Source: RGIG8368 sp045540275 (GTDB lineage Bacteria > Verrucomicrobiota > Kiritimatiellia > RFP12 > UBA1067). From it: a stretch of 64,000 bases of DNA. This document shows, piece after piece, positions 53,260-61,395 of the stretch. The position numbers and the translations under genes are program-made. Under the pieces are notes generated by a model. That model was not told the origin of the DNA. It saw only the letters and a list, made by a program, of their open reading frames with translations, and did not search any database. The DNA lies in contig JAZQGX010000322.1 in NCBI GenBank assembly GCA_045540275.1, positions 1-64,000 of the forward strand, given 5' to 3'. The number at the start of each line of letters is the position of its first letter. Position 1 is the first letter of the stretch.

Positions 53260-55734
53260 ATGAAAAAAGAAATGTCAAGAGCACATTTTGCAGTACTGAC
53301 CTGCGCAATGCTGCTGGCGATGGACATGTCAGCTGCTGCTGGAAATGAATTTACACCTGGTATGACACCCGGCGGGATCCGGCGCAAGCATATCGGTTTG
53401 CTTTTTGATGTGATGAATACGACACCTTCCAATATTCTCGCGAACGCCGATCAGTTCGCGACGCACGCTCCGTATCTCGACGGCGTGGCAATCAGTCTGA
53501 AGGAGGTGCCGGTGACCGGTTCAGACGGCAGTGCCGCGGTCTCGGACATTTCGCGGATCATGCACAAATCAGAGCGGTGGACGCGCGAGTCGGTGCGGCA
53601 TCACGTGCCCGTCTTGAGAAAGATCGCTTCAAAGCCGGGGCTCTCGGAGAGTTTTCTTCTGTGCTGGATAACCCCCAAGGACGGCCGTCTTTCCTGGACG
53701 GATGACAAGGCGTGGGCGAATTTCGCCGAAAATCTGGCGACGATGGCGTGGCTCGCGAAGGAGAGCGGGCTTAAGGGGCTGATGCTCGACCCCGAGGAGT
53801 ATGCCGGTGCCAATCAGTATATTCACACGTGCGACGATCCGTCCTTTGAAGAATCTGCGCGTCTGGCACGTCAGCGCGGGCGCGAAGTTTTTTCGCGCGT
53901 TTTCAAGGAGTATCCGGATATGGTTCTTTTCACGCTATGGTACTTCGCGAAGTTCCGTCCGTGGATGGACGAGGGCCGGCAGACCCACCCGACGGTGGCG
54001 GCCGATGACAGCGGGGAACTTCTCCAGTACTATTACAACGGCATCCTCGACGTTCTGCCGCCCGAGGTGCGTATCGTCGACGGCTGCGAACATTATTCCC
54101 ATTCGGCGACGCGCTCGCAGTATCTCATCCATGGCACGATTCAGTCGGTCGGGGCGCTGGCGTTCGTCCAGCCGGAGAATTACGCGAAGTACCGCGCGCA
54201 GGTCCATTACAGCAATACGCATTATCTCGACATGTACCGCACGAACGCCAACCCGAAAAGCATCTGGTACCACGGGCCGGTGAACGGTTCGCGCCTGGAG
54301 CATCTGCGGTTGAACATGGCGCAGTCGATCTATACCGCGACGGAGTACATCTGGATTTACGGCGAGGGCGGGGGAAAGCTCTTCAACTGGCGCGACGGCC
54401 ACTACGCTAAACAGAAAACGTGGGAAGAGATGATCCCCGGCATGACCGAAACGATCATGGTCGAGAAAGACCCCGAGCGCTGGGCGGCGATGCGGCGCGA
54501 AAAGCTGAAGGCCGAGGGCAAACTCGTCAATCTCGTCACCGGGGCGAAACCGGTAAAAATCGAAAATCCCGTCGAGTTGAGGTCCTACGGCGAGCCCGAG
54601 AAAGATATGCCGTCGGTGAAGAACGTCAAGCCCGGCGAGCGTTATATCGTGTCGGTGATGTGTCAGACTTTGAAAGGCAGGGGCGAAGGCCGTCGCGAAG
54701 CCGCCTGTCCGCGCGTTATCTGGAGAAAGAACGGCAGACGCATCGACGCCGGAGCGTGCAGCCTTCCCGTTCCGGAAGATGTCACGGCCAAGTTTACCAA
54801 GATCGAGGCGGTCGTCACGGTTCCCGACGGTGCGGATGAACTTCTTTTTGATATGGCGGCGAAACTCCATGCGGACGAGCGGGCGAACTACCGGCAGCCG
54901 TCGATCCGCAACGCGCTCGATCCGGTGGTTGCCGAAAAGGCGGTTTCGGCATCGAAATGGACGCTTGATCTGAAGAAGAGAACTCTCACCAACGGCCATT
55001 GGAAGCTCACCGCATCGGAGCGCAAGGGCAGCATTTCTGTAAGCGGCAGCGGCAAGGACACCATCGGTAGCGGTGTTCTCGATTTGACCAAGGTCAAGGC
55101 GGATACCGGCTACGCCATCGGCTCGATCGGCAATTTCGCGGGCTTTGCCGGAATTACCGGTCTTGTCGCGCCGGATGTCCCATCTGTCGCCACTCGCGCG
55201 TTTTCGGGCTGCACGAACATGAAGATGCTCGTGATCGCCGATCTTCCCGTCAGCAAAAGGGCGGTGACCGCCAATGAGAAGCGCATCGAACGCCTGTACC
55301 AGCTTGGTGTCGGCAATGAACTTGCCAACATCGCCAAGCGCACCGGCTATTGGCATCAGCCGGTTTCGCGCAAGATTTTCGGTTCGGAAATCGGCGTCAA
55401 GGGCGTCAAACCGGGCGAACTCTACAATATCGGGCTTTCGATGAAGCGTTTCGGCGCCGGCGATGTTTTCATCCGCGCGCGTTTCTGCGCAAACGGCAAG
55501 ACGATCTGGCCGAAAAAGAATATCGGCATGACCGAACCGCGCAAAGACGGCGTCTGGCGCTCCGGCGAGACGGTAGTGCGCGCACCCGAAGGCGCCGACG
55601 AGCTGTGCTTCGAGATCTATACCATGCAAAAGGAAGGACCAGGCTCGTTCGAGTTCGACAAGTTCCTCATTTACAAACTAAGCGACGGTCTTCCCGTCTG
55701 GCCGGCCGAGGCGTTGAAGGAAAAGCAGCGTTGA
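53260..55734 (+). CDS. secreted modular protein, modules A-B-C(short)-D
   Basis: 824 residues. Signal peptide, then TPGGIRRKHIGLLFDV; module A keeps GLMLDPEEY (D177), VDGCEHY and YIWIYGEGGGKLFNW. Module B: VKNVKPGERYIVSV ... VTVPDGADELLFDM. Module C is short: WTLDLKKRTLTNGHWKL, then one BspA-like unit (FSGCTNMKMLVI). Module D: VKGVKPGELYNIGLSMKRFG ... KLSDGLPVWPAE. It has the architecture the broken gene at 35816 once had. ATG 53260 follows AAGGGGGGAA; nagB comes after 36 bases. Confidence 0.82.
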   Translation: MKKEMSRAHFAVLTCAMLLAMDMSAAAGNEFTPGMTPGGIRRKHIGLLFDVMNTTPSNILANADQFATHAPYLDGVAISLKEVPVTGSDGSAAVSDISRIMHKSERWTRESVRHHVPVLRKIASKPGLSESFLLCWITPKDGRLSWTDDKAWANFAENLATMAWLAKESGLKGLMLDPEEYAGANQYIHTCDDPSFEESARLARQRGREVFSRVFKEYPDMVLFTLWYFAKFRPWMDEGRQTHPTVAADDSGELLQYYYNGILDVLPPEVRIVDGCEHYSHSATRSQYLIHGTIQSVGALAFVQPENYAKYRAQVHYSNTHYLDMYRTNANPKSIWYHGPVNGSRLEHLRLNMAQSIYTATEYIWIYGEGGGKLFNWRDGHYAKQKTWEEMIPGMTETIMVEKDPERWAAMRREKLKAEGKLVNLVTGAKPVKIENPVELRSYGEPEKDMPSVKNVKPGERYIVSVMCQTLKGRGEGRREAACPRVIWRKNGRRIDAGACSLPVPEDVTAKFTKIEAVVTVPDGADELLFDMAAKLHADERANYRQPSIRNALDPVVAEKAVSASKWTLDLKKRTLTNGHWKLTASERKGSISVSGSGKDTIGSGVLDLTKVKADTGYAIGSIGNFAGFAGITGLVAPDVPSVATRAFSGCTNMKMLVIADLPVSKRAVTANEKRIERLYQLGVGNELANIAKRTGYWHQPVSRKIFGSEIGVKGVKPGELYNIGLSMKRFGAGDVFIRARFCANGKTIWPKKNIGMTEPRKDGVWRSGETVVRAPEGADELCFEIYTMQKEGPGSFEFDKFLIYKLSDGLPVWPAEALKEKQR

Positions 55735-55770
55735 TCGCGGCCATTCAGAAAGAAAAAAAGGAGGGGAGTT

Positions 55771-56514
55771 ATGCGTCTTTATATCGGCAAAGATAAAAAT
55801 GATATGGCCGCTGCTGCCGCTGCTGCCGCGGCGGAATATTTGCGCAAGGCGATTCATGAGCGGGGCGAGGCGCGTATGATCGTCGCGACCGGCGCGAGCC
55901 AGTTCGAGTTTCTCGATTCGCTCGTTAAAGAGCCTAGAATCGATTGGACGCGGGTGACCGGTTTTCATCTCGATGAATACGTCGGGCTGCCCGTGACCCA
56001 TAAAGCGTCCTTCCGTGGTTATATGCGAGAGCGTTTCGTTGGAAAAACCCCTCGTCCGCTGAAGGCGTTTCATGAAGTGAACGGCGAGGCCGCCAATCAT
56101 GCCGCCGAAATCGCCAGGCTCGGGAAACTTCTGCGGGAAGGTCCGATCGATGTCGCGTGCGTCGGCATCGGTGAGAACGGGCATCTCGCTTTCAACGACC
56201 CTCCGGCCGATTTCGATACGGATGAAGCGTATATCATCGTGGATCTTGACGACAGGTGCCGACACCAGCAGGTGGGCGAGGGATGGTTCGCGACAATGGA
56301 TGAAGTTCCACGCCAGGCCTTTTCGATGACAATCAGGCAGATCATGCGGTCAAAAGCCATCGTCTGCACCTGTCCTGACGTGCGCAAGGCGGAGGCGGTG
56401 AAGGGGGCCGTGGAAGGGCCGGTCACAAACCGGCTGCCGGCATCCGTTCTTCAGACGCATTCCGACTGCGGGATGTTTCTCGATCCTGCTTCGGCGTCGC
56501 TTCTCGGGAAATGA
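55771..56514 (+). CDS. nagB: glucosamine-6-phosphate deaminase
   Basis: Converts glucosamine-6-phosphate to fructose-6-phosphate and ammonia. 247 residues with ATGASQFEFLDSL, the catalytic-Asp segment TGFHLDEYVGLP and VGIGENGHLAFNDPPADF, family hallmarks. A strong AGGAGGGGA site precedes the ATG. With nagA 69 bases on, it is the clearest sign that the region feeds on amino sugars. Confidence 0.92.
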   Translation: MRLYIGKDKNDMAAAAAAAAAEYLRKAIHERGEARMIVATGASQFEFLDSLVKEPRIDWTRVTGFHLDEYVGLPVTHKASFRGYMRERFVGKTPRPLKAFHEVNGEAANHAAEIARLGKLLREGPIDVACVGIGENGHLAFNDPPADFDTDEAYIIVDLDDRCRHQQVGEGWFATMDEVPRQAFSMTIRQIMRSKAIVCTCPDVRKAEAVKGAVEGPVTNRLPASVLQTHSDCGMFLDPASASLLGK

Positions 56515-56583
56515 GCGAGGGGTTTTGTCGAGTGCCGGCTGGCGCGTTGACCGCGCGGCTCAACCGAAATGTGAGAGGGTTGA

Positions 56584-57492
56584 ATGGGCGGATGGATTGA
56601 TCTGCAGATAAACGGCTATGCCGGCGTGGATTTCAACGCGCCGGATCTTACGGCTGAAGCCGTTCGCGAGGTGACGGAACGCCTTAACGCGGACGGCACG
56701 GAGGGGTATTTGCCGACATTCGTCACCGGCGATCCCGAAATGCTGATAAAGAACGTCCGCACAATCATTGCGGCGCGCCGCCGTTATGCCGCGTGCGAAA
56801 AAAGCGTATTGGGCTTTTTTCTCGAGGGTCCGTTTATCTCTTCACGGCCGGGAGCGGTGGGAACACACCCCGTGGAATGGGTGCGGGATCCCGATCTGTC
56901 TCTTTTTGAGCGCTTTCAGGATGCTGCCGAAGGCATGGTTAAAATGGTGAATGTCGCTGCAGATATCCCAGGGGCGGTGGATTTTACTAGGAAAATCGCC
57001 GAACAGGGGGTTGTTGTTTCGTTGGGGCACCAGATGGCCTGCACCCCGGCTGACATCACTCCCTGCATTGAGGCGGGCGCACGTGCGTTCACGCATCTTG
57101 GCAACGGCATTCCCTCCGAAATCAACCGCCACGACAATATAATAGCGACGGCGCTTGTGGAGGATCGTGCGTCGGTGATGTTTATTCCTGACGGGCAACA
57201 TCTGCCCGAAACGCTTCTTAAACTTTACTTCCGTGCGGTCCCCGTCGATCGGCTGATCGCAGTTTCCGATGCGCAGTATCCGGCCGGGATGCCGCCGGGA
57301 GAGTATGAAGTGTGCGGTGCGCGGGCACGGCTTGAGCAATCGGGACGGCTCTGGAATCCTGATCGCAACTGTCTCGTTGGCTCGACATCTTCGATGGCGA
57401 AGATGATGGTGTTCCTGCAACGACATCTTGGCGTGAGCGAACGCGAGTGCCGTGCCATCGGTTACGATAACCCACTCGCTTTAATTCAATAA
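56584..57492 (+). CDS. nagA: N-acetylglucosamine-6-phosphate deacetylase, short form
   Basis: Removes acetyl from GlcNAc-6-phosphate ahead of NagB. 302 residues: WIDLQINGYAGVDFN replaces the usual GxIDxHxHG start, then FFLEGPFIS, SLGHQMA, FTHLGNGIP and VSDAQYPAGM with the catalytic Asp. About 60-80 residues shorter than typical NagA because the N-terminal beta domain is absent; the first-strand HxH reads LQING. No upstream frame supplies the missing part. Confidence 0.82.
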   Translation: MGGWIDLQINGYAGVDFNAPDLTAEAVREVTERLNADGTEGYLPTFVTGDPEMLIKNVRTIIAARRRYAACEKSVLGFFLEGPFISSRPGAVGTHPVEWVRDPDLSLFERFQDAAEGMVKMVNVAADIPGAVDFTRKIAEQGVVVSLGHQMACTPADITPCIEAGARAFTHLGNGIPSEINRHDNIIATALVEDRASVMFIPDGQHLPETLLKLYFRAVPVDRLIAVSDAQYPAGMPPGEYEVCGARARLEQSGRLWNPDRNCLVGSTSSMAKMMVFLQRHLGVSERECRAIGYDNPLALIQ

Positions 57493-57532
57493 GTACAGTG
57501 ATTTTCGATAACCGCAAAATTTCCCGCAAGTT

Positions 57533-58048
57533 ATGTCTGGGATTATTTACATCCTTGCCAAGAAGGGTAAACCTGTCAATCACGCTGAAGATGTTCAAAA
57601 AATGTCGCTTGGTGTTTCGACCAAGGCATTGAGTAAGCCGCCGGTTTACGATCGCCGCAACAGGCGTACAAACGTTAAACGGTTTGAAAAAGAGTTAGTG
57701 ATGAGAGGCTTGAATCCGGGAGAACTTTATTCGGTCGGGCTATCCATCAAACGCAGCGGTCCGGGATTCCTCTTTGTTTTTCCGCGCTTCCGCGGCAAGG
57801 GCGAGGAGATTAAGTCGCCCATGTATATTCCCGCGATCGCCACGACCGATCTTCGCGAAGATAATGTTTGGCAGCCGGGCGAGGTCGTCGTGCGCGTGCC
57901 GGAGGGCGCGGACGAACTTTATCTTCAGATAAAGGCGGAAATTACGGAAGATGCGACGGAAATCGAACTTGGCGACTTTAAGGTGTACAGAATCGGCGGC
58001 AAGACTCCCGTCTGGCCTGCCAAGTTCGAGCGCCCCCATGAGAGGTGA
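57533..58048 (+). pseudogene. C-terminal fragment (end of C, module D) of a modular secreted protein
   Basis: 171-codon frame without a signal peptide. From about residue 57 it is module D: RGLNPGELYSVGLSIKRSG ... VVRVPEGADELYLQIKAE ... RIGGKTPVWPAKFERPHER. Modules A and B are missing. Closest relative is the fragment at 41997. ATG 57533 has no good ribosome site, so this is a relic. Confidence 0.75.
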
Positions 58049-58101
58049 GCTTCACGTCTTTCTCAGCAATGATTTATACATCATCTTCAAAGTGGCACGG
58101 C

Positions 58102-58112
58102 GAGGTCTGACC
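58102..58112. repeat. isolated REP core AGGTCTGACCT
   Basis: Same 11-base palindromic core as the transposon-flanking repeats, 53 bases past a module-D fragment. The outer arms do not match, so it may be a decayed copy or chance. Confidence 0.35.
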
Positions 58113-58181
58113 TTGTTTTGCCAAATATTTTGTTTGTACAGCGAAGTTGAGAAGGGTTTTTGTAAAAAATAATTTACACTA

Positions 58182-58210
58182 TTGCCTTTTGTGTAAGAAT
58201 GTGTTAAAAT
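58182..58210 (+). promoter_or_regulatory. putative promoter of first DUF4143 ATPase
   Basis: TTGCCT, 17-base spacer, TAAAAT, 39 bases before ATG 58250. Confidence 0.55.
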
Positions 58211-58249
58211 AAATTTACAATTGTTCATTATCAAGTGATGAGGTTTATA

Positions 58250-59458
58250 ATGTATAAGCGAGAAATGTATTTGCGAAGAATTCGCCCATTTTACAAAAAT
58301 GAGCAGATTAAGGTTTTGTCTGGCGTTAGACGCGCGGGAAAGACTGAAATTCTTAAAATGATACAAGAGGAAGTTAGAACTTCCTCTGATGACGCTCATA
58401 TTGTTTACTTGAGTTTTGAACTTTTGGAAAATAAAGTATATCGCGTATCTGAGAATTTATATTCCTTTATTGAGTCGAAGATTGTTGATGAGGGCTTTTA
58501 TTACATATTTTTAGATGAAATTCAATTTGTAGAGGATTGGCCTGAAGTGGTTAATTCGATTAAGACGAAACATCGTAATGTCAGTATTTTCTTAACAGGA
58601 TCGAATAGTAAGCTACTTGAAGATGATAAAGAAAGTATTCTTGGAGGTAGGACTATTTCTTTTCGCATTATGCCGTTCACATTTGCTGAGTTTCATGAGT
58701 TCAGAGTTCAGCAAGGCGCCTCTCAAGATCCTGAGCGTGAATTTACCGAGTATATGAAGTGGGGCGGGTTTCCGTTGATATTTGCCGAACAAAACGATTC
58801 TCAGAAGCAGATTATGCTTGAGTCTATTTTTGATTCAATCGTTTTAAGAGATATTGTCAGGCGCAAAAAACTCAAAAGTTCATTGGAGCTGGAGCATTTA
58901 ATCGATTATCTTATAGCGTCTTCATCAAGTTATATATCAGGGCGAAATGTCAGCAATCGCCTTATGCGAAGTGGAACGAGCTTATCATTGCCGAAGATAC
59001 TTGAATTTATCAAGGCGGCAGATGAGTCGTGTATCGTTGATATTGTTCCCCGATATGATGTAGTAGGTCTACAAACGGTTGAATTTAACAATAAGAGTTA
59101 TACATGTGATCCAGCATTCATCAATTATAAAAAATCACTCGTTAGTGATCTTTATGGAGTGCTTTTTAAGACGATTGTCTACAATGATTTAATAGCGCGT
59201 GGATATACTGTTCGTACGGGTCTCGCACACGGTAAGGAAATAGATTTTATCGCTACAAAGGGGAATGGAGAGCGCATTTATATACAAGTCGCATACGAGA
59301 TTACAGAAAAGAATCGCGAAAGGGTGTTTGGCAATTTTTCTTCCGTAAAGGACAACTATCCTAAATACGTTATCTCACGTGATCAGGTTCAACTTTCAGA
59401 AAATGGGATAATTCACATGAATATCGTTGACTTTTTACTCCGCTCATTGGCGAAATAA
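58250..59458 (+). CDS. AAA ATPase with DUF4143 domain
   Basis: 402 residues. Walker A GVRRAGKTEIL near residue 25, Walker B FLDEIQFVEDW, then GSNSKLL and IMPFTFAEFHEF, typical of the AAA_14/DUF4143 group. The C-terminal part is PD-(D/E)xK-like (KEIDFIATKG ... YIQVAYE), but the EVK triad reads QVA. Function in the cell is not established. AT-rich codons differ from the flanking genes. ATG 58250 has GATGAGG upstream; GTG 58235 is the longer alternative. Confidence 0.85.
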   Translation: MYKREMYLRRIRPFYKNEQIKVLSGVRRAGKTEILKMIQEEVRTSSDDAHIVYLSFELLENKVYRVSENLYSFIESKIVDEGFYYIFLDEIQFVEDWPEVVNSIKTKHRNVSIFLTGSNSKLLEDDKESILGGRTISFRIMPFTFAEFHEFRVQQGASQDPEREFTEYMKWGGFPLIFAEQNDSQKQIMLESIFDSIVLRDIVRRKKLKSSLELEHLIDYLIASSSSYISGRNVSNRLMRSGTSLSLPKILEFIKAADESCIVDIVPRYDVVGLQTVEFNNKSYTCDPAFINYKKSLVSDLYGVLFKTIVYNDLIARGYTVRTGLAHGKEIDFIATKGNGERIYIQVAYEITEKNRERVFGNFSSVKDNYPKYVISRDQVQLSENGIIHMNIVDFLLRSLAK

Positions 59459-59466
59459 AATTCACA

Positions 59467-59841
59467 ATGTTGGAATTGTGGTATAATACTGTATTTAAGG
59501 TACGGGCCTATTTCTTTGCTGCCGCAGAAGGCGGTAAAAGCAACGGTAAGATTGATTCTTTTGAGAGTCTTCCGTCGCTGGCTATCGGTAATACGGTGCT
59601 TGACGCGTATGCCGGCAATGTGCAGGCATTGAATAACCTTGCCGTTTTGTGGTATTGTGGAATCGCAAATCCGAAGGACTATGACGAAAAAGCAGTTATA
59701 GATATGTTTGAACGATCTTCTCAGCTCGGTTGCGCGGCTGCTGTGTATAATCTCGGTGTTCTTTATTATAACCGTGGCGAGAAAGATAAGGCTGAAAAGT
59801 TCTTTTCTGAGGCTAAGAAAAAGGGGTATAATTTGAAATGA
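59467..59841 (+). CDS. Sel1-like repeat protein, small
   Basis: 124 residues. Two Sel1-type helix pairs: DAYAGNVQALNNLAVLWYCG and CAAAVYNLGVLYYNRGEKDKAE. The first 30 residues do not look like a signal peptide. No clear ribosome site; a TATAAT at 59482 lies just inside the frame, so the true start may be lower. It may mediate protein contacts of the adjoining ATPases. Confidence 0.6.
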   Translation: MLELWYNTVFKVRAYFFAAAEGGKSNGKIDSFESLPSLAIGNTVLDAYAGNVQALNNLAVLWYCGIANPKDYDEKAVIDMFERSSQLGCAAAVYNLGVLYYNRGEKDKAEKFFSEAKKKGYNLK

Positions 59842-59900
59842 TTGGTGCGATTGTTGGCGATATTGCCGGGTTGCGGTTTGTGTTGGATGGTTGAAATATG

Positions 59901-59963
59901 GAATTACCCTTGGTAAATCGTTATTGCAGTTGGTGAATTACCCTTGGTAAATCGTTATTGCAG
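59901..59963. repeat. tandem repeat, 29-base identity, 34-base period
   Basis: GAATTACCCTTGGTAAATCG plus 9 more bases occurs at 59901-59929 and again, identical, at 59935-59963, with TTGGT between. Intergenic, upstream of the second ATPase promoter. Confidence 0.95.
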
Positions 59964-59965
59964 GG

Positions 59966-59994
59966 TTGATTAGGTTGGATAGGTATGATATAAT
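59966..59994 (+). promoter_or_regulatory. promoter of second DUF4143 ATPase
   Basis: TTGATT, 17-base spacer, TATAAT, 32 bases before ATG 60026, starting directly after the tandem repeat. Confidence 0.7.
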
Positions 59995-60025
59995 TCTTTC
60001 ACATTCTGCTTAAAAAGGGTATGAA

Positions 60026-61327
60026 ATGAATAGAAATTTTACAGAAAAGCTAAAAGAATGGAACAATGCGCAGGTTCGTAAGCCTCTTATTATTCGCGGC
60101 ATGAGGCAAACGGGTAAGACCTGGTGTGTGAGAGACTTTGCCCAAAATTTCTATAAGGATGCTTTTTTGGAGATAAATTTCGAATTTTCTCGTCAGTGGC
60201 ATTCTGTTTTTGAGCGGGATTTAGATCCAGTTCGTATTTGTGATGAATTGGAGCTTATGAGTGGAATCCCGCTTAAGGGTGGTAAAACGTTATTATTCTT
60301 TGATGAAATTCAATTATGTCCAAAGGCATTGGCTGCATTGCGTTTCTTTTATGAAAAATTGCCTAATGTTCCCGTTATAGCAGCGGGCTCCCTTCTTGAT
60401 TTTGCTTTGGACGAGATTCAGTTTCCTGTCGGGCGTGTAACGTTCGCGGAGCTTTACCCCATGTCGTTCGCTGAATATATTGCCGCTTCCGGGAATGAGT
60501 TGTTGGCGGCAGTTCTTAATAATCAGCCTAAATCGCTCTCGGAAGCTGTTCACGCCAAGCTTCTTGAAGAATTGCGCCTTTATTCGATAATAGGCGGGCT
60601 TCCTGAATGCGTAAAGACTCGTTTTGAAGGTGGAAGTCTTTTAGATGTAAGATCAATTCAAAATGATTTGATCGTTGCGTTTGAACAGGATTTTTCTAAA
60701 TATCCTAAGCAAATGGACGCGTCAATTTTAAGGGACGTTTGGCGGAATGCCTATGTGTCGGTCGGGAGGCAGATTTCATACGCGTCGCTTTCTCGCGAAC
60801 ATACAGGCGTAACAAACAAGAAGGCAATAGATCTTTTGGAAAAGGCTCGTCTTGTTAAATTATCTCGCGCGGTCGCTTCGGCGACGCTTCCATTTGATTG
60901 TAACAAAACGCTACGCATAAAACCGTTCGCTGGCGATATAGGTTTGTATCAAGCGATGTCGGGACGGCCGGCAGATGAAGTGTTGAGAGCGACAGATCTG
61001 CTCAATACATATAACGGAGCCTTAGCCGAGCAGTTTGTTGCTCAGGAACTTATGTCATTATTAGGCGGCAGTGAGCCGCATTGGTGGAAGCGCGATACGA
61101 AAAATGCACAAGCAGAAGTCGATTTTATAGTTTCGCTCGAAGGTAGAGTGCAGCCTATTGAAGTTAAGAGCGGGGCGGCCGGCAGGCTTAAGAGTTTACA
61201 TCAACTTTTAAAGGAATCGCCTTCAGTTAATGATGCGATTGTTTTGTCGTCTGCACAATTCGGAGAGATGCCTGAGCAGAGGTTGCGATTTATTCCTATC
61301 TACTTCGCTGGGGCGATTGGAAATTGA
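60026..61327 (+). CDS. AAA ATPase with DUF4143 domain, intact nuclease-like motif
   Basis: 433 residues. Walker A GMRQTGKTWCV, Walker B LFFDEIQLCPKAL, AAGSLLDFAL and YPMSFAEYIAA; C-terminal PD-(D/E)xK-like motif AEVDFIVSLEG ... PIEVKSGAAG is complete, unlike the first copy. AT-rich. AAAAGGG at 60013-60019 supports ATG 60026; ATG 60021 stops at once. Confidence 0.88.
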   Translation: MNRNFTEKLKEWNNAQVRKPLIIRGMRQTGKTWCVRDFAQNFYKDAFLEINFEFSRQWHSVFERDLDPVRICDELELMSGIPLKGGKTLLFFDEIQLCPKALAALRFFYEKLPNVPVIAAGSLLDFALDEIQFPVGRVTFAELYPMSFAEYIAASGNELLAAVLNNQPKSLSEAVHAKLLEELRLYSIIGGLPECVKTRFEGGSLLDVRSIQNDLIVAFEQDFSKYPKQMDASILRDVWRNAYVSVGRQISYASLSREHTGVTNKKAIDLLEKARLVKLSRAVASATLPFDCNKTLRIKPFAGDIGLYQAMSGRPADEVLRATDLLNTYNGALAEQFVAQELMSLLGGSEPHWWKRDTKNAQAEVDFIVSLEGRVQPIEVKSGAAGRLKSLHQLLKESPSVNDAIVLSSAQFGEMPEQRLRFIPIYFAGAIGN

Positions 61328-61358
61328 GGGACTCGTGGCTTCGAAGCGGATAAACGAA

Positions 61359-61387
61359 TTTCCGAAAAGACTGAAATGTGGTATAAT
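61359..61387 (+). promoter_or_regulatory. possible promoter of glycerate kinase
   Basis: TATAAT at 61382-61387, 17 bases after a poor -35 (TTTCCG). It ends 8 bases before ATG 61396, so a transcript from it would be leaderless. Confidence 0.4.
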
Positions 61388-61395
61388 TTTTACCG

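Noticed and set aside
53935..55629. Open frame of 564 codons on the minus strand
   Set aside because: It is antisense to the 53260 modular protein; the GC-rich codon pattern of the sense gene leaves few antisense stops. Its protein is Arg/His-rich with no known motif.
59901..59963. Possible CRISPR array
   Set aside because: Only two repeats separated by 5 bases and no cas genes in the window.
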